A DNA stretch of 64,000 bases, taken from assembly GCA_963810525.1 (NCBI GenBank), contig CAWENB010000002.1, forward strand, positions 124,001 through 188,000. The letters run 5' to 3'. The DNA comes from JAICLK01 sp963810525 (GTDB lineage: Bacteria > Patescibacteriota > Saccharimonadia > Saccharimonadales > UBA4665). Numbering within the stretch: the stretch's first letter is position 1; each line of letters opens with the position of its first letter. A program made the position numbers and the translations under genes. Positions 16,365 to 25,189 of this stretch are shown piece by piece. The notes under the pieces are model-generated. The model searched no databases, was not told the DNA's origin, and saw only the letters and a program-made list of their open reading frames with translations.

Positions 16365-16462
16365 TATTTAAAATACTATCTCTACGTAAATAGAATCCGC
16401 CTCTTTAGTATCTCCCTCCGAAGCTGGACGGCAGCATTTTGACATTCGACGATGGTTCAGGG

Positions 16463-16468
16463 TAGAAT
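16463..16468 (+). promoter_or_regulatory. -10 element of guaB
   Basis: TAGAAT at 16463-16468 ends 5 nt before ATG 16474. An in-frame TTG at 16468 overlaps the hexamer and so is not the start. The message probably begins at or next to the ATG. Confidence 0.5.
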
Positions 16469-16473
16469 TGCTT

Positions 16474-17610
16474 ATGGACACACAATTACAACTAGCTCTA
16501 ACATTTGACGATGTATTATTAAAACCCCGCTTCGCGGGGTTTTCTCGTACCGAGATAAGCTTGGGTACGAATCTGACCAAAAACATCCAACTCGATGCAC
16601 CGTTGGTGTCGGCGCCGATGGATACCGTGACCGAAAGCGGTTTGGCAATCGCCCTGGCCCAGACAGGCGGCATGGGCTTTATCCATCGAAATCTCACAAT
16701 CGAGAAGCAGGCCGAAGAAATCAAAAAAGTTAAAGCCGTCGGTCTGAAAGTCGGCGCAGCGGTTGGCTCGAGCCCTGGATTCGAGGAGCGCGTCGTGACG
16801 CTCATCGATGCCGGCGTTGACGCTATTATTGTCGATTCGGCTCACGGTCACACAAAGCAGGTTATTGAAACGACCAAGTACATAAAGGCGCATCACAAAG
16901 TCGAAGTTATCGCCGGCAATGTAGCGACGAGCGAAGGCGCACAAGCACTCATAGATGCCGGCGCCGACGCGCTGCGGGTCGGTATGGGTCCGGGTGCCAT
17001 CTGCACGACTCGGCTAGTGTCGGGCATGGGCGTGCCGCAGTTGACTGCACTGCTTGAAACCAGTAAAGTCGCACATCCGGCCGCGGTACCAGTTATTGCC
17101 GATGGAGGCATCAATTACTCCGGCGATATCGTCAAAGCACTGGCGGCCGGCGCTTCGACCATCATGATGGGTCGGAAGTTTGCCGAAACAACCGAATCGC
17201 CAGGTGAGGCGTCGTATCTCAAACCCGAAGAAGTGCCTGGACGATTCAAAAACATTTTAAACGGTGCCGACCGTTACGCATTTAAACACTACCGCGGCAT
17301 GGGCTCGATCGGTGCCATGAAGCAAGGTATGTCGATCAGCTCCGAGGACGAATTCCACGGTAAGAGCTACAAGCAGGCAGACGTCTTGGTAGCCGAAGGT
17401 GTCGAAGGCCTGGTACCGACGACCGGTAGCGTGGCGGATTTTGTGGCACAAATGCTCGGCGGCGTAAAGTCAGGATTCTATTACGTCGGAGCCCGGACGA
17501 TTCCGGAACTCTGGGACACGGCAGAATTCATGCAAATTACTCAGGCAAGCCTGTCCGAAAGTCATCCGCACGACCTGTTCATCACTAACGCTGGAGGAAA
17601 TTACAACTAG
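16474..17610 (+). CDS. guaB: IMP dehydrogenase lacking CBS domains
   Basis: A 378-residue protein carrying the complete IMPDH barrel: LTFDDVLLKP, APMDTVTESGLAIALA, DSAHGH, GNVATSEGAQALIDAGADALRVG is split by the NAD site, GMGPGAICTTR with the catalytic Cys, IADGGINYSGDIVKALAAGA, and YRGMGSIGAM. It oxidises IMP to XMP in GMP synthesis. The usual 110-residue pair of CBS domains between the early and late barrel parts is missing, as in some minimal IMPDHs, so allosteric control by nucleotides through CBS is not expected. guaA follows directly. Confidence 0.95.
   Translation: MDTQLQLALTFDDVLLKPRFAGFSRTEISLGTNLTKNIQLDAPLVSAPMDTVTESGLAIALAQTGGMGFIHRNLTIEKQAEEIKKVKAVGLKVGAAVGSSPGFEERVVTLIDAGVDAIIVDSAHGHTKQVIETTKYIKAHHKVEVIAGNVATSEGAQALIDAGADALRVGMGPGAICTTRLVSGMGVPQLTALLETSKVAHPAAVPVIADGGINYSGDIVKALAAGASTIMMGRKFAETTESPGEASYLKPEEVPGRFKNILNGADRYAFKHYRGMGSIGAMKQGMSISSEDEFHGKSYKQADVLVAEGVEGLVPTTGSVADFVAQMLGGVKSGFYYVGARTIPELWDTAEFMQITQASLSESHPHDLFITNAGGNYN
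16521..16543 (+). terminator. Terminator-like hairpin inside the guaB coding region
   Basis: A perfect stem (arms AAAACCCCG and CGGGGTTTT, loop CTTCG) followed by TTTTC lies from codon 17 of guaB, about 47 nt downstream of the start codon. It has the form of a Rho-independent terminator with a short U-tract. It is within conserved coding sequence, so any attenuation would act during translation of the leaderless message. Confidence 0.5.
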
Positions 17611-19136
17611 TGGAAACGCTCGTCATTTTGGATTACGGATCGCAATACACCCAGTTGATTGCACGCCGCGCTCGTGAGCTCGGCGTGTTCAGTATCATCA
17701 TGCCGTTTTCGGCATTAACCAAGGAAATCAAGCAGCACCACCCGCTGGGGATCGTTTTATCCGGCGGCCCGAATTCGGTATATGAAGATCATGCCCCGCA
17801 GCTGAATGAAGACATTCTGAATCTCGGAGTACCGGTGCTCGGCATCTGCTATGGTATGCAGCTGCTAGCGCATCAGCTCGGGGGCAAAGCTGAGGTTTCG
17901 CCAACACGGGAATACGGGCGGGCCAAGATTGAGCTGACCAGCGAAAGCAAACTGTTAGACAAATCGATTGATGGTACGCAGGTCTGGATGAGTCACGGCG
18001 TACACGTGGCGGAGCTTCCGAATGGTTTTACGCAAACCGCTAAAAGTGAGGGCATCGTTTGCGGGATTGAAGATGCGAGCCGGAACATCTTCGGTCTGCA
18101 ATTTCACCCAGAAGTCATACATTCCGAACGGGGCCGTGAAGTACTCAAGAAATTCCTGGAAATCTGCGATTTCAAGCTCGACTGGAATCCGGCGTCAGTC
18201 ATCGACGAACAGATAGCCAAAATTAAGGAGACCGTTGGCACGGCAAACGTTGTCTGTGCGCTTTCTGGCGGCGTGGACTCGTCTATCGCAGCGACGCTCG
18301 TCGACCGCGCAGTCGGCAGCCAGCAAACTTGTATCTTCGTCGACAACGGCTTACTGCGGCAAAACGAATACGAGGAAGTACTTGAAGCATATAAAGCGAC
18401 CGGTCTCCATGTAATACCCATACGAGCAGCCGAGCAATTTTTGTCGAAGCTTGCCGGTATAACCGATCCGGAACAGAAGCGTAAGATCATCGGCAACGAA
18501 TTCATAAAAATTTTTGAAGCTGAAGCTGCCAAGCTGGATAACGTGCAGTTCCTGGTACAAGGCACGCTCTACCCTGATGTAATAGAGTCAGTATCGGTAC
18601 ACGGTCCGTCGGTTGTCATCAAATCTCATCACAATGTCGGCGGTTTGCCTGAAAAAATGCACTTGAAGTTAATCGAGCCGTTACGCGAAGTCTTCAAGGA
18701 TGAAGTCCGAGCCATTGGCCGTGAGCTTGGCTTGCCAGGTATGATTGTCGAGCGCCAGGCGTTTCCAGGTCCTGGCCTTGCTGTGCGTGTCGTCGGAGAG
18801 ATCACTCCTGAACGGTTGGAGTTGTTACGCAAAGCTGACGCCATTGTCCGGCATGAAATCGAACAGAAACCTGAAATCCGCATGAAACTTTATCAGTATT
18901 TCGCCGTTCTGCTACCACTTAAAACTGTCGGTGTCATGGGCGATGAGCGCACCTATGAGCAAGTCATCGCCGTCAAGGCCTTTCATTCGCACGACGTTAT
19001 GACGGCCGACTGGGCGCGATTGCCGTATGACTTGCTGGCTCAAATCTCATCCCGCATCGTCAGCGAAGTCCGCGGTATCAACCGCGTCGTGTACGAAATC
19101 ACCACCAAACCCCCCGCCACGATCGAATGGGAGTAG
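17610..19136 (+). CDS. guaA: GMP synthase (glutamine-hydrolysing)
   Basis: A 508-residue protein with an N-terminal class I glutamine amidotransferase domain (Cys80 in GICYGMQLL, FHPEV with the catalytic His) and a C-terminal ATP-pyrophosphatase domain (ALSGGVDSS P-loop) plus the dimerisation region ending KPPATIEWE. It converts XMP to GMP. The GTG start overlaps the last base of the guaB TAG (TAGTG) with GGAGGA upstream at 17593-17598, so translation is coupled to guaB. Confidence 0.97.
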   Translation: METLVILDYGSQYTQLIARRARELGVFSIIMPFSALTKEIKQHHPLGIVLSGGPNSVYEDHAPQLNEDILNLGVPVLGICYGMQLLAHQLGGKAEVSPTREYGRAKIELTSESKLLDKSIDGTQVWMSHGVHVAELPNGFTQTAKSEGIVCGIEDASRNIFGLQFHPEVIHSERGREVLKKFLEICDFKLDWNPASVIDEQIAKIKETVGTANVVCALSGGVDSSIAATLVDRAVGSQQTCIFVDNGLLRQNEYEEVLEAYKATGLHVIPIRAAEQFLSKLAGITDPEQKRKIIGNEFIKIFEAEAAKLDNVQFLVQGTLYPDVIESVSVHGPSVVIKSHHNVGGLPEKMHLKLIEPLREVFKDEVRAIGRELGLPGMIVERQAFPGPGLAVRVVGEITPERLELLRKADAIVRHEIEQKPEIRMKLYQYFAVLLPLKTVGVMGDERTYEQVIAVKAFHSHDVMTADWARLPYDLLAQISSRIVSEVRGINRVVYEITTKPPATIEWE

Positions 19137-19173
19137 TTTGCCTGCGAAACAAGATATGTAATATCATCAAAGC

Positions 19174-19965
19174 ATGAGCTTTGAGGTTGCCGACATAGAA
19201 CAAAACCTAACCTGTGCCGTGATGGACCAATACGGCACAGCCAACCGCATAGCGGCTCAATTGGCGCCGGTCTGTACGCGGGAGTCCTTAGTCGAAGGGG
19301 TCAGCGTGGATTTCGGGCCGGACAGGGTGGCGATGGAAACGGCGGTCTCCGTGCTCGGTCTCAATGATGCACTGCATGCTTCCGGTGACGGAGCCCGTCT
19401 GGTAGACGCGAAAGTGCAGTGGCAAAGCACCGTACTTTATGTTGATCGTGGACTGTGTGATGGTTTGGCGTCGCTTGACGTCATGGACGCACTCGATGCT
19501 TTACAAGTCGCCCATTTACAGTCCGGCGTATTGACCACGCCGTTCAATCAGCAACAAATCGTGGCCCCGTGGACTAATCTTTGCATATCGAGTATGCTGC
19601 TGGCGGGTGATGCCGCTTCCCAGGAAGAAATTGACCAAGGCGCCGATAAAGCTGCACCGCTAGTCACGCTTCACGAAGCCCGCGGATTTTTTCCTGAGTT
19701 TATTGGCGACGTAAACGGGGGAGAGCGCTTCGTCCACCTTCTTAAGGACTCGGAGCTGCAGCCCAATCCGTGGCATACAGCAGTGGCTCAAATGGTGAGG
19801 CGCGTTTCTGCCGACCACGTCCGCGTTCCCTTACCCGAAACCCGCTATTCCTTGGCCATTGGCATGAAAGCAGTACGATTAGCCGGCATATACCCGATTA
19901 CACCTAACGCCTATTATTACAGCGTGGGCGGTTTTGACCGTGCACGAACTCGAAGCAACATATAG
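19174..19965 (+). CDS. Hypothetical protein, lineage-specific
   Basis: A 263-residue protein I do not recognise. It looks soluble, mixed alpha/beta, with acidic N-terminal half and a C-terminal strand-rich end (GIYPITPNAYYYSVGGF). A histidine-containing TLHEARGFFPEF segment and several Cys residues are visible but match no motif known to me. There is no signal peptide or membrane helix. It follows guaA by 37 nt but has its own AT-rich hexamer (TAATAT 19159-19164, 9 nt before the ATG), so it may be transcribed separately. Confidence 0.65.
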   Translation: MSFEVADIEQNLTCAVMDQYGTANRIAAQLAPVCTRESLVEGVSVDFGPDRVAMETAVSVLGLNDALHASGDGARLVDAKVQWQSTVLYVDRGLCDGLASLDVMDALDALQVAHLQSGVLTTPFNQQQIVAPWTNLCISSMLLAGDAASQEEIDQGADKAAPLVTLHEARGFFPEFIGDVNGGERFVHLLKDSELQPNPWHTAVAQMVRRVSADHVRVPLPETRYSLAIGMKAVRLAGIYPITPNAYYYSVGGFDRARTRSNI

Positions 19966-20051
19966 AGTCGCTTCTGATTTTTTGGTACAGACAGCGCAAA
20001 GCCACGCCGCAAGAGTATAATAGTTTTAATATATGAATATAGAGGAGTGGA

Positions 20052-20582
20052 ATGCCGTCATTTTTTGTAGCCATGAAACGGATATTGCAAGGGAAGCCGG
20101 TCTACACCCCTGATGATGTAGCGACACAGGCAGGGACTGAAGCCGGGCAGCCACCGGAAAATGCAAACGAAGACGGTGACGGCGAGCCCGAAACACTCAT
20201 CCGAAAAGGAGATGACCGGACATTTCCAATTGTAACGGTACGACACTGTGAGTGCCGTCTGGACGGACGCGACATGGAACTACTCTGTCATATTATCAAT
20301 AGTTCCGATATGCCTGTCGTACTGCATAAGATTATATTGTTCGGAGACGAGCGTCGTATGGAAATCGACCTGCGGCCCGGTCAAGAGCGCCATGTGCCGG
20401 TTTACCGAGGTCCGCAGGCTGAAAGTCCGGACGAGCACGAATTGTCACTCGAATACAAGACCGAAACCGGCGACTACTTCAAGGCTATCCACGACATACG
20501 CTTCAAGTATCACCCGGACACCAGGACATACAGCGTAGACGAAGTCCATTTGCATCCACCCGTCCGTGACATATTCGGCTAA
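20052..20582 (+). CDS. Hypothetical protein with beta-rich C-terminal domain
   Basis: A 176-residue protein. Residues 1-60 are a low-complexity, acidic linker (AGQPPENANEDGDGEPE); residues 65-176 alternate short strands (LLCHIINSSDMPVVLHKIIL, FKYHPDTRTYSVDEVHLH) in a way that suggests an Ig-like beta-sandwich. No family is recognised. GAGGAG upstream of the ATG and TATAAT at 20016-20021 support expression. There is no secretion signal. Confidence 0.65.
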   Translation: MPSFFVAMKRILQGKPVYTPDDVATQAGTEAGQPPENANEDGDGEPETLIRKGDDRTFPIVTVRHCECRLDGRDMELLCHIINSSDMPVVLHKIILFGDERRMEIDLRPGQERHVPVYRGPQAESPDEHELSLEYKTETGDYFKAIHDIRFKYHPDTRTYSVDEVHLHPPVRDIFG

Positions 20583-20642
20583 TTCGACTCACTGTCAGAG
20601 AGCAGTTGGCGACGGCCGCAAACGCCATGTATAGTAGAAGCA

Positions 20643-22427
20643 ATGCGGGAAATTTGGCGGATTATTAAATTTACGAAAAGTTTGTGGCGATTCTACGTCG
20701 GCATTTCGGTGTTTACGATTTTGATAAGCGTCATGACACAGCTCCAGCCGTTATTCACGAAAGGCGCGATTGATCAAATGACGAGCGGACACCCGGATGT
20801 GAAGACAGTCGCATTGTTTGCCATCCTGATATTTTTGACCGACATCGGCCAAACACTGCTTAGCAATGTCGGGGGCTATATCGGCGACGTCATGGCTATC
20901 AAGCAGCGCAAGATACTGAGCGAGCGATACTATGAACACGTACTGAGCCTTCCCCAGAGCTATTTCGACACCGAGCTTTCGGGTAAGATTATCAACCGCA
21001 TGTCCCGCGGCATCGACCAGGTCACCAATTTCATGCAAATGCTCAGCAATAACTTTCTGCAGTTTATATTCAGCACCATATTCACGCTGGTTATTGTGGC
21101 GTTCTATTCCTGGCAGGTGGCGCTGATGTTGCTCTTGCTCTACCCGATTTTCATTGGCCTGACAGCAAAAACAAGCGGCAAGTGGCAGGAATGGCAGAAG
21201 ACGATCAACGAAGAGCAGGATATCGCCAGCGGCCGGTTTAACGAGACGGTCGGCCAGGTGCGGGTGGTCAAAAGTTTTTTGCAGGAAGCGCGCGAAATTG
21301 GCTTTTTCCGCCGCCATTATGACAAAGTCGTAACCACGACATATCCACAGAGTCGTTACTGGCACCGTCAGGATGTGGCGCGGCGACTGGTGTTGAACGT
21401 TATCTTTTTGGCGGTGTTCGTGTATATTTTCGTGGAAACGGCACGCGGTGCGTACGGACCGGGTGCTACCGGACTCGGCACCATGGTATTGCTTATTCAG
21501 TATGCCATGCTGGTTCGCATTCCCATTTTCAGCATCAGCTTTCTGGTTGACCAGACCCAGCGCGCCGTCGGTAATACTAAAGATTACTTCGAGGTTATGG
21601 ATGAGAATCCGGAGATCGTTGACCGGCTGGGAGCGAAGCAGCTCAGCGTTGCAAGCGGCGAAATCGTCTTTGATCATGTTCGATTCGGTTACGATAAGCA
21701 CCGCGAAGTATTGCGGGATGTGAATTTTGCCATTAAGCCGGATACAAAAGTCGCGTTGGTTGGTGAAAGCGGGGAAGGTAAGACTACTATTTCAAACCTT
21801 CTGCTCAGACTTTACGAGGTTACTAGTGGTGCGATCCGAATTGACGGTAACGACATCAACGACGTAACATTAAGCTCGCTACGAGGCACCATCGGCGTGG
21901 TCTTCCAAGAACCGGCACTGTTCAGCGGTACCATCCGCGAAAATATATCATACGCCAACCCGAAAGCTAGTGAGAAAGACATAATGGCAGCGGCTAAAGC
22001 TGCGAACGCCCACGAATTCATTAGTAAATTCGATTACGGCTATGATACCGAGATCGGCGAACGCGGCCTCAAGCTCAGCGGCGGTCAGAAACAGCGGATC
22101 GCCATCGCCCGGGCACTACTCAAAGACGCGCCAATATTAATCCTTGACGAGGCTACCTCTAGCCTGGATAGCAAAAGCGAGCACATGGTACAAGAAGCGC
22201 TCGAGCGGCTTATGAAGGGCCGTACCACTCTCATCATCGCGCACCGTTTAAGCACCATCCAAAATGTCGACCAGATCGTGGCGCTGTACGGAGGCAAAGT
22301 CGATGAAGTCGGTTCGCCTGCGGAACTAGCGATATCAAACGGCATTTATGCTGAGCTGCTCAAGCTTCAACAAGGCCACACTGAAGCCAGCAAGAAGAAA
22401 CTGAAAGCATACGAAATCGCCGTTTAG
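20643..22427 (+). CDS. ABC exporter, fused permease-ATPase (MsbA/BmrA type)
   Basis: A 594-residue half-transporter: six membrane helices in about residues 15-310, then the nucleotide-binding domain with Walker A GESGEGKTT (about 373-381; the usual Ser is Glu), Q-loop FQEPALFSG, signature LSGGQKQRIAIARAL (about 478), Walker B ILILDEATSSLDS and H-loop IIAHRLSTI. It should work as a homo- or heterodimer that exports a lipid, peptide or drug; the substrate is unknown. TATAGT (20630-20635) ends 7 nt before the ATG, predicting a leaderless mRNA. Confidence 0.93.
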   Translation: MREIWRIIKFTKSLWRFYVGISVFTILISVMTQLQPLFTKGAIDQMTSGHPDVKTVALFAILIFLTDIGQTLLSNVGGYIGDVMAIKQRKILSERYYEHVLSLPQSYFDTELSGKIINRMSRGIDQVTNFMQMLSNNFLQFIFSTIFTLVIVAFYSWQVALMLLLLYPIFIGLTAKTSGKWQEWQKTINEEQDIASGRFNETVGQVRVVKSFLQEAREIGFFRRHYDKVVTTTYPQSRYWHRQDVARRLVLNVIFLAVFVYIFVETARGAYGPGATGLGTMVLLIQYAMLVRIPIFSISFLVDQTQRAVGNTKDYFEVMDENPEIVDRLGAKQLSVASGEIVFDHVRFGYDKHREVLRDVNFAIKPDTKVALVGESGEGKTTISNLLLRLYEVTSGAIRIDGNDINDVTLSSLRGTIGVVFQEPALFSGTIRENISYANPKASEKDIMAAAKAANAHEFISKFDYGYDTEIGERGLKLSGGQKQRIAIARALLKDAPILILDEATSSLDSKSEHMVQEALERLMKGRTTLIIAHRLSTIQNVDQIVALYGGKVDEVGSPAELAISNGIYAELLKLQQGHTEASKKKLKAYEIAV

Positions 22428-22446
22428 CACCAACTCAAAATTCGCG

Positions 22447-22452
22447 TATAAT
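22447..22452 (+). promoter_or_regulatory. -10 element of the Nudix gene at 22459
   Basis: TATAAT at 22447-22452 ends 6 nt before ATG 22459. The position lies between the ABC exporter stop and the ATG, so the Nudix gene probably starts a new, leaderless transcription unit. Confidence 0.55.
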
Positions 22453-22458
22453 AGGGTC

Positions 22459-22905
22459 ATGCGAAGAGCCGCACGGGCTATTATAGTTAAAGACGATACG
22501 CTTTTAGTGATGCATCGTGATAAATTCGGCGAGCAATATTACATATTAGTCGGCGGTGCGTTGCGCGGGCACGAGACGCCCGAGCAAGCGCTTGTCCGGG
22601 AAGTTCATGAGGAAGCTAATATTGCAATCGTCAATCCGCGACTCGTATTTATCGAACACGCCGGCGACCCGTATGGTTTGCAGTACATTTACCTGTGCGA
22701 TTACGCCGGAGGCAATGTGGCATTAACTCCCGAATCTGATGAGGCTAAAATCCACGCCATGGGTAGTAATCTTTTTACGCCGATGTGGTTGCCGGTTCGC
22801 GACCTGCCTGACGTGCCGTTCGTGTCCAGGACACTGCAAGCGGCAGTTATCGACGGCTTATTGCACGGTTTTTCGGCCGAGCCAGTTGAATTAAGAACAA
22901 ATTAA
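22459..22905 (+). CDS. Nudix hydrolase
   Basis: A 148-residue single-domain Nudix protein with a near-complete box: GGALRGHETPEQALVREVHEEAN (the REVHEE helix binds metal). The substrate is some nucleoside diphosphate linked to another moiety and cannot be narrowed down from the box. It is short for ADP-ribose pyrophosphatases and close to MutT or 8-oxo-dGTPase length. It is followed 14 nt later by the FKBP-like gene, probably in the same message. Confidence 0.88.
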   Translation: MRRAARAIIVKDDTLLVMHRDKFGEQYYILVGGALRGHETPEQALVREVHEEANIAIVNPRLVFIEHAGDPYGLQYIYLCDYAGGNVALTPESDEAKIHAMGSNLFTPMWLPVRDLPDVPFVSRTLQAAVIDGLLHGFSAEPVELRTN

Positions 22906-22919
22906 GAAGGAGTATAAAC

Positions 22920-23456
22920 ATGTCAAAAACGCGTAAACGGGAAAGAATCGTGGCATTGTCGGTTGCGCTGTTTTTCTTTTTATTGGCGTCAGGCTTGACC
23001 ATTTTAGTTATCGTTCAGGCCATAACCACTAAACACAACAGTTCGACGCCGCCCCAGACTACCGCAAATCCAACCACACCACAAAAGACTTTGGCCGGAA
23101 CTAAATTGAGCGGGTTCACGCCGACATCAAGCGTTCCGAGTTTAAAGGTTACTGATCTCAAGGTTGGAGCCGGTACAGAAGCAAAAGCAGGCGATACCGT
23201 CACGGTTGATTACACCGGAGCGGTAGCTAGTACCGGTGTTATCTTCCAGAGCACACAGGATAGCGGAAAACCGGCCTCGCTTAGCCTAAGTAGTGTCATT
23301 AAAGGCTGGCAAGAAGGCATTCCCGGCATGAAAGTCGGAGGCACACGCCAGCTCCTGATACCGGCAGCCGAAGCTTACGGAGCCAATCCGCCGCAAGGCA
23401 TTCCTCCTAACGCACCACTAGTGTTTAATGTGACACTAGATAAAATTGGCAGCTAG
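22920..23456 (+). CDS. FKBP-type peptidyl-prolyl isomerase, membrane-anchored
   Basis: A 178-residue protein: short basic start, one membrane helix (about residues 11-33), a Thr/Pro-rich linker, and a C-terminal FKBP domain (VDYTGAVASTGVIFQSTQ, VIKGWQEGIPGMKVGGTRQLLIPAAEAYG). It should speed proline isomerisation of extracytoplasmic proteins. AAGGAG 8 nt before the ATG gives a strong start. The sequence LGTLDVG-like spacer is Thr-rich, typical of surface anchors in this group. Confidence 0.92.
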   Translation: MSKTRKRERIVALSVALFFFLLASGLTILVIVQAITTKHNSSTPPQTTANPTTPQKTLAGTKLSGFTPTSSVPSLKVTDLKVGAGTEAKAGDTVTVDYTGAVASTGVIFQSTQDSGKPASLSLSSVIKGWQEGIPGMKVGGTRQLLIPAAEAYGANPPQGIPPNAPLVFNVTLDKIGS

Positions 23457-23582
23457 CACCAGTCATCGTATAAATTAGAAGTCTGGGGTAAAAAACACAA
23501 TATATAGCGTATTGTATTATTTCATGACACCATATAAAATAAATCTTACGCTTAAACGTAAAACCAAAAAAGAGGGGGATTC

Positions 23583-23831
23583 ATGGTCAAGAAAATCACT
23601 ATATTTACGACGAACACATGCGCCTACTGCGCGATGGTCAAGAAGTATCTCGGCGCCAAAGGTTTATCGTACGAAGTGGTCAACCTCGACGAACAGCCCG
23701 AACGGCAAGCCGAAGCCCTTGCTTTAAGTGGCGCACTTACTGTGCCGGTAACGGTTGTGACGAAACACGACGATACAAAAGAAGTGGTTGTCGGCTACAA
23801 CCTTGCCAAACTCGCTCCGGCCGTGGCTTAA
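23583..23831 (+). CDS. Glutaredoxin-like (NrdH/thioredoxin-fold) protein
   Basis: An 82-residue thioredoxin-fold protein with the redox motif CAYC (residues 12-15 after TTNT) and the cis-Pro segment LTVPVTVV. Its length and lack of a glutathione-binding signature point to NrdH-type or reduced-genome glutaredoxins. GAGGGGG before the ATG supports the start. It lies 138 nt upstream of trxB, so the pair may form a disulfide-reduction unit, with TrxB as electron donor; that link is inferred from proximity. Confidence 0.85.
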   Translation: MVKKITIFTTNTCAYCAMVKKYLGAKGLSYEVVNLDEQPERQAEALALSGALTVPVTVVTKHDDTKEVVVGYNLAKLAPAVA

Positions 23832-23969
23832 ATGTAACAATAATTGCAATTTAGACAAAAGATAGCTGGCAGCACAAAAGACTGTTTTTTGCTAATTAAG
23901 TGCGGCGTGGCAAGCTAGGTCTTAACCGTGTGGTAGAATAAGTGGGTATTTGAAAAGGTTGGGTGCAGT

Positions 23970-24959
23970 ATGCAAGACAAAAAGGTGCATGATGTAGTGA
24001 TGATCGGTGCCGGACCGGCAGCACTCACGGCAGCGATTTATACTACGCGTGAGGACATTGACACGCTACTGTTTGAACGCGGAGTGGTCGGCGGCTTAGC
24101 AGCCGTGACCGATAAAATAGATAACTATCCCGGTTTCCCGGACGGAATACCCGGACTCGAATTAGCTGAGAATCTACGCAAACAGGCCGAACGCTTCGGT
24201 GCCATCATCGAGCTTGGTGAAGTAACTGGTATTTCTGATGAGGGCGAATATAAAAAACTGGAAACGACCAGCGGCGACATTCTCGCGAAAGCCATTCTAA
24301 TTGCGACTGGTAGCGATTACAAAAAGATCGGCGTACCCGGCGAGCAGGAGTATTACGCTCGCGGTGTGCATTACTGCGCGACATGCGATGGAGCTTTTTA
24401 CCGAGATAAACGGCTGGTGGTAGTCGGCGGCGGTAATTCAGCAGTACAGGAAAGCCTTTTTTTGACACGCTTTGCGTCGCATATCGATTTGCTGGTACGC
24501 AGTTCGATAAAAGCTTCAGATGTTTTGCAGCATGAACTCGAAACTGCGGTTAAAGCCGGCAAAATCACCGTACACCTTCAAACTACTACTGACGATATTG
24601 TCGGCGAAAATAATGCAGTAGTAAAGGTAATCGGTACCGACAAAACGTCTAATAAAAAAGTTACATTCCCGACTGACGGCGTATTCGTGTTCGTCGGGTT
24701 GAAACCGAATACTGAATTTTTGAAAGGTACCGGCGTCACACTAGATGACATTGGCCTAATTAAGACCAACGAGCATTTACATACATCCATGAACGGCGTA
24801 TTCGCGGCCGGGGATGTCCGGAGTGGTGCCACAATGCAGATCGCAAGCGCCGCCGGCGAGGGCGCCACAGCTGCGTTAATTATCCGTGAGTATCTCGAAG
24901 GTAAACTGGTGCCGGTCAACGAAGCTGACGAAGAAATAGCGGCAGTACCCGTTAAATAA
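23970..24959 (+). CDS. trxB: Thioredoxin-disulfide reductase
   Basis: A 329-residue flavoprotein with N-terminal FAD Rossmann motif (GAGPAALTAAIYTTRE), the redox-active CATC (about residues 136-139), NADPH-binding GGGNSAVQES and C-terminal FAD contact AAGDVRSG. It uses NADPH to reduce a thioredoxin or glutaredoxin-like partner. Upstream, a TAGAAT hexamer lies about 34 nt before the ATG. Nothing unusual is seen in the catalytic residues. Confidence 0.95.
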   Translation: MQDKKVHDVVMIGAGPAALTAAIYTTREDIDTLLFERGVVGGLAAVTDKIDNYPGFPDGIPGLELAENLRKQAERFGAIIELGEVTGISDEGEYKKLETTSGDILAKAILIATGSDYKKIGVPGEQEYYARGVHYCATCDGAFYRDKRLVVVGGGNSAVQESLFLTRFASHIDLLVRSSIKASDVLQHELETAVKAGKITVHLQTTTDDIVGENNAVVKVIGTDKTSNKKVTFPTDGVFVFVGLKPNTEFLKGTGVTLDDIGLIKTNEHLHTSMNGVFAAGDVRSGATMQIASAAGEGATAALIIREYLEGKLVPVNEADEEIAAVPVK

Positions 24960-25002
24960 GCGATGTTTCGTCAACTGAGTACAACCTAAAAGCGAGATAT
25001 TT

Positions 25003-25033
25003 ACTAATTTAGTGTATTACTAGGAATCCTAGT
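25003..25033. other. Two adjacent dyads between trxB and the FNR-like gene
   Basis: Inverted repeats ACTAA-T-TTAGT (25003-25013) and ACTAGGA-A-TCCTAGT (25019-25033) have their centres 18 bp apart and both begin ACTA and end TAGT. They lie in a 230-base convergent intergenic region. They could be operator-like protein sites or small hairpins near transcript ends. Confidence 0.4.
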
Positions 25034-25189
25034 GAATTGAAAGTGGCTGCAAATCATCCGGCCCGCACTGCTGGAAGCGATGATTATGATAGGCAAGCGT
25101 TAACACCCCATTGTAGTTCCGGAAATTTACTGACAAGTTTGACACTTTTTGATGAATCCTACAACTTTCCATCGAAGCCCGGCGGATAG

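Noticed and set aside
20751..21701. 316-codon open frame antisense to the ABC exporter
   Set aside because: Lies entirely opposite a strongly conserved gene; composition follows the codon pattern of the sense gene and no start signal is present.
25043..25189. 48-codon frame with GTG start between trxB and the FNR-like gene
   Set aside because: No ribosome site, no recognisable protein features; cannot be excluded but not supported.
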